Positions 59,411-64,000 of a stretch of 64,000 nucleotides of DNA are shown piece after piece. The DNA lies in IMG/VR virus record IMGVR_UViG_3300037246_001555, positions 1 to 64,000 of that record; one strand, given 5' to 3'. The notes under the pieces were generated by a model. That model searched no databases and was not told the DNA's origin. It saw only the letters and a program-made list of their open reading frames with translations. Origin of the DNA: a virus. The position numbers were made by a program, and so were the translations under genes. How positions within the stretch are numbered: the first letter of the stretch is position 1; every line of letters begins with the position of its first letter.

Positions 59411-59428
59411 TAGTAAATAATGCCGTTT
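59410..59428 (-). promoter_or_regulatory. Phage promoter motif (T7-type), minus strand
   Basis: Minus-strand copy AAACGGCATTATTTACTAG followed by AGAGACG. It precedes the exported-protein gene and is the only clear copy in the right-hand minus block. Confidence 0.75.
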
Positions 59429-59457
59429 CGTGCTAGTCGGTGGCCGAACTTTCTCGT

Positions 59458-59682
59458 TTAATCTGGGGCGTCGCCGATACTGGTGTAGGGTATTACAAAG
59501 GCGTCCTCGGGCTCGCTGTCACAAATCTCCCTCCAGTCCCAGTAAGAGTCACCGACCGACAGGCTATTGACCCTCCAATCCCAAGAATTGACTCTTAGGC
59601 CCTCTCCGAAATGACCCTTCACTACGATCTCTAGAGAGCCGTCAATACCTTCGAGTTTCTCGCGTAGATCGTCAACTGTCAC
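59458..59682 (-). CDS. Small protein, related to the 57975 gene
   Basis: A 74-aa protein with a GTG start overlapping the ThyX stop (GTGA). TVDDLREKLEGIDGSLEIVVKGHFGEGLRVNSW resembles the start of the 57975 product. The C-terminus is acidic with tryptophans (SYWDWREICDSEPEDAFVIPY). The function is unknown; two related copies within 1.5 kb suggest duplication. Confidence 0.6.
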   Translation of the reverse strand: MTVDDLREKLEGIDGSLEIVVKGHFGEGLRVNSWDWRVNSLSVGDSYWDWREICDSEPEDAFVIPYTSIGDAPD

Positions 59683-60308
59683 GGCGTCACCCCGTACCCA
59701 AAACTCTCCAGTGATAGGTCGAAATCTCCCGTCCCCCTAACTAGCTCCAGCATCTCAGCCGCTATCTCTTGGATCTCCAGTTGAGCGTCCGGCTTGTTCC
59801 TAAGTCCTTGGAAGTGCATGAAGGATCGGAAGTTGAAGCTGACGTCCATGACTGTTTGATTAGCGTAAGGCAGCATGAATCTGGCCGACTCCTTGGCTCT
59901 CTTGCGGGAGAGACCGGACAGCCCTAGCCGCGTGAGCAACAGGTGATAGTCCTTGTACCGTTCTTCCATCTCGCTTTGGAATTGCTCCTTGATATCCTCA
60001 GGCCAGTCCTCAGGAACGAGCCACTTGTCCCCCTTCAGCTCCTTGTACCTAGCCGACTCGGCGTTTATGCTCACTCCGATACGGTGTTTGATCAAATGGA
60101 TGTGGCTGGCGGTATCGCAAGTCACGAGAAAGTGCAGCATGCTCTTTTCGAACGGGGTGTGGTGTCCCGCCCTAGCTAGCGTCCCCAGGAAGCTCCCTAT
60201 TCTTGCCCTCTTATCTGGAGTCAGTTCTCTCTCTGTTGAGGACCAACCACTTAGCGCGTGGGTAAGATCGCCGCCGTAATGGCCTAGTAGCTCTACTTTG
60301 TTGTCCAT
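59679..60308 (-). CDS. thyX: Flavin-dependent thymidylate synthase
   Basis: The ATG at 60308 follows AGAGGT; a frame extending to 60377 would overlap the upstream gene. The 209-aa protein carries the ThyX signature as KHRIGVSINAESARYKEL (74-91), the phage-type form of RHRxxSxNxxSxRY. It is flanked by GHHTPFEKSMLHFLVTC (the HxPFEK/H segment) and a C-terminal FRSFMHFQGLRNKPDAQLEIQEIAAEML (RSxxHFxxLR...AQxEI). It makes dTMP from dUMP using FAD and methylenetetrahydrofolate. It pairs with the ribonucleotide reductase upstream. Confidence 0.93.
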   Translation of the reverse strand: MDNKVELLGHYGGDLTHALSGWSSTERELTPDKRARIGSFLGTLARAGHHTPFEKSMLHFLVTCDTASHIHLIKHRIGVSINAESARYKELKGDKWLVPEDWPEDIKEQFQSEMEERYKDYHLLLTRLGLSGLSRKRAKESARFMLPYANQTVMDVSFNFRSFMHFQGLRNKPDAQLEIQEIAAEMLELVRGTGDFDLSLESFGYGVTP

Positions 60309-60312
60309 ACCT

Positions 60313-60462
60313 CTACCCCATCCCCCAGATTGTGCGGTGCCTGATTTCACCCCAAGAATGTTTCTGGCACCGCTCAAGCTTCTCGGGACTTATAGCAGTG
60401 CAGTGGCAACTGAATAAGTGATGATACTCCTCAGGTTTCTCAGGCTTGGACTTTAGTCTCAT
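60313..60462 (-). CDS. 49-aa Cys/His-containing protein
   Basis: The ATG at 60462 sits behind GGGAGA and overlaps the stop of the 42-aa membrane-protein frame (ATGA). The product contains HHLFSCHCTA, then ERCQKHSW, three Cys and several His that could bind zinc. No known family. It ends 4 nt before the ThyX start, so the genes are probably co-translated. Confidence 0.5.
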   Translation of the reverse strand: MRLKSKPEKPEEYHHLFSCHCTAISPEKLERCQKHSWGEIRHRTIWGMG

Positions 60463-60587
60463 GGTGTTCTCCCTAGTAAATAGTCTACGAGGCTGTATTC
60501 GGTCGGAAAGAGTAGCGTGCACACAACCCCGAGTGCCGCCACTGCCCAGAAGATATGGATCAGGCTCAGATTAGATCCCCGCTTCAT
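60459..60587 (-). CDS. 42-aa single-span membrane protein
   Basis: A small frame, 42 aa, overlapping the HNH gene by 17 nt and the next gene by 4 nt (ATGA). It has a basic start (MKRGSN), one membrane segment (LSLIHIFWAVAALGVVCTLLF) and a short tail. No strong ribosome-binding site. The codons near its end contain the sequence TTTACTAGGGAGA, which resembles the right half of the promoter motif. It fills what would otherwise be a gap in the operon. Confidence 0.45.
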   Translation of the reverse strand: MKRGSNLSLIHIFWAVAALGVVCTLLFPTEYSLVDYLLGRTP

Positions 60588-60987
60588 CGCGAGCTTTTAG
60601 CGCTTCTTCAATAGTGGTGTAGGTCCCTATATTTCCAGCCGCCCTTGATTTTACTTGCCACCTTTCTCGATTACGGTAGATATGGTGCATGGGGTTATTC
60701 CTACGACAGCAATGATTACGGAGGTTCTCTCTGTGGGTTACCGTACGTAGATTTTCTCGTCGATTGTCCAACGTGTCCCCGTTTATGTGATCCACCTCTA
60801 AGCCCTTAGGCTCGTTCATTAGAACTCGATGTAGGTACGTGAATTGTCTTGTCTTATGGCAACGCCTTGCCGCATAGATTTTTCCGTGTCCGCTGTCGTG
60901 AGCATACCACTTAAAGCTACCTACCAACTTTTCATCTTCGTTGTCAATAAGCGCAGTCAGCCCTTTAGATAACGCAACTGTCGCCAT
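60571..60987 (-). CDS. HNH homing endonuclease
   Basis: A 138-aa protein (a GTG lies one codon upstream of the chosen ATG 60987). It has YLHRVLMNEPKGLEVDHINGDTLDNRRENLRTVTHRENLRNH, an HNH nuclease centre, followed by a C-terminal DNA-contact segment with W-Q-V and GTYTTIEEALKARDEA, an AP2-like remnant. It overlaps the end of the ribonucleotide reductase gene by 23 nt. Placement next to nucleotide-metabolism genes is typical for homing genes. Confidence 0.85.
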   Translation of the reverse strand: MATVALSKGLTALIDNEDEKLVGSFKWYAHDSGHGKIYAARRCHKTRQFTYLHRVLMNEPKGLEVDHINGDTLDNRRENLRTVTHRENLRNHCCRRNNPMHHIYRNRERWQVKSRAAGNIGTYTTIEEALKARDEAGI

Positions 60988-62938
60988 CACACCCTCGCTC
61001 TTCTATCCTATCTTCTGGACCGATTACGTCGTAGCGAACCTTCTTTATCTTGCTAGACTGTTCTTCGTACTGCTCCTTGGTGATCTTCTCGTACGGCGCT
61101 TGCTTGTAGAGCTTGTCCCCGCGGAGCGGCAAGAAGGACACGGCCTTGAGCCTCTTCTCGTACATCGTCAAGGCATGAGCCAGGTCCGCCTCATCCTCCT
61201 TGCGCACGGTGATCGTCACGCTGACTTGGTTGTCCGACCATTTCGCCTGCATGGCAGCAGATAGTTCAAACTGCTCCCAGACGGAGATCTGATCCTTGGA
61301 CCGTTCGAAGTGCGGCTCATGGACGGGGAATTCTACCACCATAGTGTGCTCTTGTTCGTATGCGTCCGGCACCACGTTGTAACCGGCCTCCTTCATGATC
61401 CCCACCAGCTCGCTGTTCTTGTTCACTCGGACCCTCCGAATGTAGTACTCGGAGTGGGGGAAGTGAATACCCGGCGTAACCCCAGGCAGGAGGCTAACGG
61501 TGCCAGAAGGCTTGACCGTGGTCACCTTCCGCGAGCGAGGGATGCACAGCCAGTCAGAGTAAACAACGTCCCACTTCTTGACTGTCTGGTAGCCGTCTTC
61601 GCACCAGTTGAGATGCTCTCGGAAGCCTACCTTGTTGATTTGTTCAATGATCCCGCTCTGGCTGAGCCCGATACGGCGGTTTCGAAACATCACCGCGTTC
61701 GTCCGCGGATCGTGAGTAGAGATTAGAGTCACGGTTTTGGCGTACATATAAGCGTACTTTAGAGTGCGCGTGTAGTCCTCCAGGGTGGTGTGCCTAGAGG
61801 GGAATGTCTCCACGAGATTGCACAGCTCAAACGATTCCAAGCTCTGCTCTCCGCAGGGGTTACAGCCCTTTACTCGGTGGTCTTTATGCGTCTTGCCGTC
61901 ACACGTACGCCCATATGCCCTAGCGTTGTCCAACCAAAAGATCCCCGGTTCGCCATTCTTGATTGCACGAGCGGCGATCTCATCGTAGTTCATTCCGATG
62001 TGGCCTATGATGCTGTTATTGGACGCCCATCGGGCCTTCTCCGGGTTGTTGATGTTCTCCTCACTCTTCAGATCCAGAAACTCCTCATCATCGGGGCTGC
62101 CGAAAGCGATCTCTGCTGTGCGTCGGATGCCTCCCGCAACTACCGCCTCTCCGGCGTAGTTCATCAAGTCCACGATAAGAGTGGAGTCCACACGAAGATC
62201 CGGCCCAGCATAAGTGTCGCACAGTTTGATCGTACGCTCAATCAGTTTCTTTAGCGGGTCCGGGCCGGGGGCGATTCCGCCAAAGCCCTTTATCGGGCTG
62301 CCTGCCCCTCGAATCTCGCTGAAGTCAAACTCCGAAGGTAGGGTGTCCCGTCCCGAGTATGAATCCAACACCCGCTTGAATGCCGCTGTCCAGCCCTCTC
62401 TGCTATCCTCTACTACGTGCTTCTCCTTGGTGATACGAGGAACTCTCAACTCTACGTCAAGCTGTGACCCGTCAGTATCGAACCCTACTCCCACGCCTAG
62501 AAGAGACATGTCCATCAACCACACAAAGGGGGCTGAGAATTCTCTGTTGATCTCGTCCGTGGACACAAATCCGCAGTTGTTAAGGCAAGCGCCCCCTCTT
62601 TCGAACATGAAAGGCGTGCCCATCGACCACAGACCCCTCCCGGGAGGGAGGAACTCCATGTCAAAGATCAGCCGGTACATCTCCTGAGCAGAGTGCTGCG
62701 CGCGGCGCTCGTTCCACGGCAACTTCCAATCATGACAGTGGATTTTCTGCACGAGGAAGCAGCCCTCAACTACACGTTGAGTTGTCTGCCACCACTCCTC
62801 GGTCTTACTACCTACGGTTGGGCGCGCGTACGTTCGCTTATAGCTGAAGTAGCCTAGTGGGCCCCACAGAACGGTTTTACGCTTATACTTCTTTAGGAAG
62901 TTATCTGTGAGTCTGAACTCAATCTCACGATGAATCAC
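60965..62938 (-). CDS. nrdJ: Adenosylcobalamin-dependent (class II) ribonucleoside-triphosphate reductase
   Basis: A 657-aa monomeric-type enzyme with a GTG start overlapping the preceding stop (GTGA). The active site has NPCGEQ (360-365; thiyl Cys362, Glu364) and the redox pair C118 or C122 with C373, 11 residues after the thiyl Cys, as in the Lactobacillus RTPR. The C-terminal swinging cysteines are C650 and C655 (GCDGDSCVI). It converts NTPs to dNTPs using coenzyme B12, so the host must supply cobalamin. It is followed by an HNH gene and ThyX. Confidence 0.93.
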   Translation of the reverse strand: MIHREIEFRLTDNFLKKYKRKTVLWGPLGYFSYKRTYARPTVGSKTEEWWQTTQRVVEGCFLVQKIHCHDWKLPWNERRAQHSAQEMYRLIFDMEFLPPGRGLWSMGTPFMFERGGACLNNCGFVSTDEINREFSAPFVWLMDMSLLGVGVGFDTDGSQLDVELRVPRITKEKHVVEDSREGWTAAFKRVLDSYSGRDTLPSEFDFSEIRGAGSPIKGFGGIAPGPDPLKKLIERTIKLCDTYAGPDLRVDSTLIVDLMNYAGEAVVAGGIRRTAEIAFGSPDDEEFLDLKSEENINNPEKARWASNNSIIGHIGMNYDEIAARAIKNGEPGIFWLDNARAYGRTCDGKTHKDHRVKGCNPCGEQSLESFELCNLVETFPSRHTTLEDYTRTLKYAYMYAKTVTLISTHDPRTNAVMFRNRRIGLSQSGIIEQINKVGFREHLNWCEDGYQTVKKWDVVYSDWLCIPRSRKVTTVKPSGTVSLLPGVTPGIHFPHSEYYIRRVRVNKNSELVGIMKEAGYNVVPDAYEQEHTMVVEFPVHEPHFERSKDQISVWEQFELSAAMQAKWSDNQVSVTITVRKEDEADLAHALTMYEKRLKAVSFLPLRGDKLYKQAPYEKITKEQYEEQSSKIKKVRYDVIGPEDRIEERGCDGDSCVI

Positions 62939-63225
62939 TTCCGAATCTCCTTGTTACCGGGAGTCCAGTCCCAGTCTGGTTTCTCCTCTCTAATCTTTGT
63001 TGCTACTTTGTCCATACACTGTTCAGTCATATGGGAGTAGTCACTTCCTACCAGTATATGAGCTTCGTCCTTCTGCATGAATTTCCCGCACCCCGCGCAT
63101 CTTCGGTGTTTAGACGAGATGATTGGAGCAGGGTTCTCAGCGGCGCTCGCCATAACCTCCGCGGTGTGGTTCCTAAATTGAGCTGTCCACGCCCGTATCT
63201 GCTCGGCCGTCATACCCCAGAACAT
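62935..63225 (-). CDS. Small protein with Cys-pair ribbon
   Basis: The ATG at 63225 overlaps the previous stop (TAATG), giving 96 aa; a GTG at 63237 is possible. The N-terminal half is helical (MTAEQIRAWTAQFRNHTAEVMASA) and the C-terminal half has RRCAGCGKFMQKDEAHILVGSDYSHMTEQC, with CxxC plus H/C that could hold zinc. It overlaps the ribonucleotide reductase start by 4 nt. The function is unknown. Confidence 0.6.
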   Translation of the reverse strand: MFWGMTAEQIRAWTAQFRNHTAEVMASAAENPAPIISSKHRRCAGCGKFMQKDEAHILVGSDYSHMTEQCMDKVATKIREEKPDWDWTPGNKEIRK

Positions 63226-63713
63226 TACGTCAACCACACCATCTTCGGAAAGAGGCGCCCCTCGATAGTGAAATCTCTACCGAACACTTCAACGTGCTGG
63301 CGTTCGTACTCGGACGCTCTAATCCAGCCGTCTTTAGTCATGAAGCCCCAATCCTTCAAGTGCTTAAAGGCAATGAACAAAGTCCAGCACGAACCCGGCT
63401 CATCCCCATCAATCAGCTCCAGACGATGAAACTCCTTGGCGCTGCGGAAGATAATGTCCCCCGCTTTTCTATCCAGATATGTGCCGTCCATGAAGTGCTC
63501 GCGGTATCTCCCCTTCAGGATGATACTGATATTCCACCAGGGATGGCAATGCAAATCATCCGGGTCATTAGCCCACAGCCTATGCAGATATGTGCGGCCC
63601 TGCTTGGACCTCCAAAGGAAGTACCGCTCAAGGTAGTCTGCCTCGTTGCGCTTAATCATACGCCAAGAGCCCCGCCGCTTCAACCCCTCTAAGATGAGAT
63701 TAGTTACTGACAT
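63225..63713 (-). CDS. Cupin-fold protein
   Basis: The ATG at 63713 follows GGAGG; a GTG at 63728 is less likely. The 162-aa protein shows a cupin barrel: DDLHCHPWWNISIILKGRYREHFMDGTYLDRKAGDIIFRSAKEFHRLEL (HxH-type first motif, G..., H in the second). The metal site may be H54/H56 and H in EFHRLE. Small cupins are widespread in phages with unknown substrates. It overlaps the metallophosphoesterase end by 14 nt and the next gene by 1 nt. Confidence 0.7.
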   Translation of the reverse strand: MSVTNLILEGLKRRGSWRMIKRNEADYLERYFLWRSKQGRTYLHRLWANDPDDLHCHPWWNISIILKGRYREHFMDGTYLDRKAGDIIFRSAKEFHRLELIDGDEPGSCWTLFIAFKHLKDWGFMTKDGWIRASEYERQHVEVFGRDFTIEGRLFPKMVWLT

Positions 63714-64000
63714 TGTACCTCCAATCACCCCAAAGGATGTGAACGAGTTGACGCTTACCGTTGGGCGCGATAATGCAATGGGTGTTCATCCAGCTAGAAG
63801 CGCCGGACGTATAGTCCAATCTCAGCTCAGAGCTGGTTCCCACCCGGGTAGCTCCCTTGAAGATTTCCGGGCTGTGAAGATGGGCGGTTACAGTCTTAGC
63901 TCCAATCCTGGCGAACGCCTGTATGTTGCCTCTGGCCCCGTCTGACCCCCGATGACCGTGATAACCCAGATAGTTGTCCTTGACTATGAACGGGTAATCC
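63700..64000 (-). CDS. Metallophosphoesterase, C-terminal part (cut by window end)
   Basis: The frame is open to the window edge and runs from base 63999 to the TAA at 63700. The visible 99 residues start DYPFIVKDNYLGYHGHRGSDGARGNIQ and contain AKTVTAHLHSPEIFKGATRVGTSSELRLDYTSGASSWMNTHCIIAPNGKRQLVHILWGDWR. The GHxHxxG... and TAHLHSP (HxH) blocks are typical of the C-terminal half of calcineurin-like phage phosphoesterases. The N-terminal metal ligands lie outside. It precedes the cupin gene in the same operon. Confidence 0.75.
   Translation of the reverse strand, partial: DYPFIVKDNYLGYHGHRGSDGARGNIQAFARIGAKTVTAHLHSPEIFKGATRVGTSSELRLDYTSGASSWMNTHCIIAPNGKRQLVHILWGDWRYNVSN

Noticed and set aside
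60473-60491. Promoter-like sequence ending TATTTACTAGGGAGA on the minus strand before the 60313 gene
   Set aside because: Only the right half matches the 19-bp motif; the left half (AAACGGYAT) is absent. The bases lie inside a plausible 42-aa coding frame, so it is probably coding sequence or a decayed copy.
63713-63728. GTG at 63728 as start of the cupin gene
   Set aside because: It would place the start before the GGAGG site that fits the ATG at 63713, and would add only five residues inside the neighbouring gene end.
1-64000. tRNA genes, rRNA and insertion sequences
   Set aside because: No cloverleaf-like sequence, transposase or terminal inverted repeat pair was recognised by eye. A tRNAscan or ISfinder search would be the decisive test.

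Overview
The window is part of the genome of a tailed double-stranded DNA phage with podovirus-type virion genes. It encodes a portal (737 aa), a scaffold, a major capsid protein, an adaptor, a P22 gp10-like nozzle protein and three consecutive large ejection proteins (360, 711 and 1335 aa). No host gene and no tRNA is visible. Genes are tightly packed, with many ATGA, GTGA or TAATG overlaps, and no gene-free stretch exceeds 300 bases. Base composition is even, roughly half G+C. A B12-dependent ribonucleotide reductase, ThyX and a peptide deformylase are common in phages of aquatic proteobacteria, so such a host is a reasonable guess, but the sequence does not prove it.

Layout. (1) Positions 1-7888, plus strand: a surface-sugar cassette with three sulfotransferase-like proteins, three glycosyltransferases (two GT2, one GT17-like), a methyltransferase, two sugar-nucleotide epimerase/dehydratases and a NodB-type deacetylase. 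(2) 7885-14697, minus strand: a rhamnosyltransferase-like protein, a methyltransferase, a terminase whose N-terminus looks like a fused small subunit, a XhlA-like membrane protein, a virion-type M15 peptidase, a Cys/His protein and a tyrosine integrase. (3) 14930-49656, plus strand: two tail-fibre genes, small structural genes, portal, scaffold, capsid protein, a run of small beta-rich proteins, an FnIII fibre protein, adaptor, nozzle, a GNAT protein and the ejection proteins. (4) 49653-64000, minus strand: more glycosyltransferases (including a 1035-aa three-module enzyme), a SLOG-like protein, peptide deformylase, a miniature release factor, a P-loop kinase-like protein, an exported protein, ThyX, class II ribonucleotide reductase, a cupin and the end of a metallophosphoesterase, with HNH endonucleases inserted.

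Transcription. A 19-bp motif, AAACGGYATTATTTACTAG followed by purines, stands upstream of eight transcription units on both strands. Its end (ACTA, then GGGAGR) resembles promoters of T7-type single-subunit RNA polymerases. No such polymerase lies in the window, so it should be elsewhere in the genome. Strong hairpins end units after the lipoprotein-like gene (27.5 kb), the capsid gene (30.0 kb), a decoration-like gene (35.6 kb) and the exported-protein gene (58.8 kb). The two convergent junctions (7885-7888 and 49653-49656) overlap by 4 bp and have no terminator.

How the parts fit. The integrase suggests a temperate or formerly temperate life cycle combined with a T7-like late transcription programme. 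The sugar genes on both flanks look like one programme that builds a modified, possibly sulfated and deacetylated, glycan on the virion or the host surface. The right arm supplies dNTPs and probably adjusts host translation. A 2.0-kb stretch carrying three genes in the decoration region is flanked by a 21-bp exact direct repeat and looks like a recent insertion.
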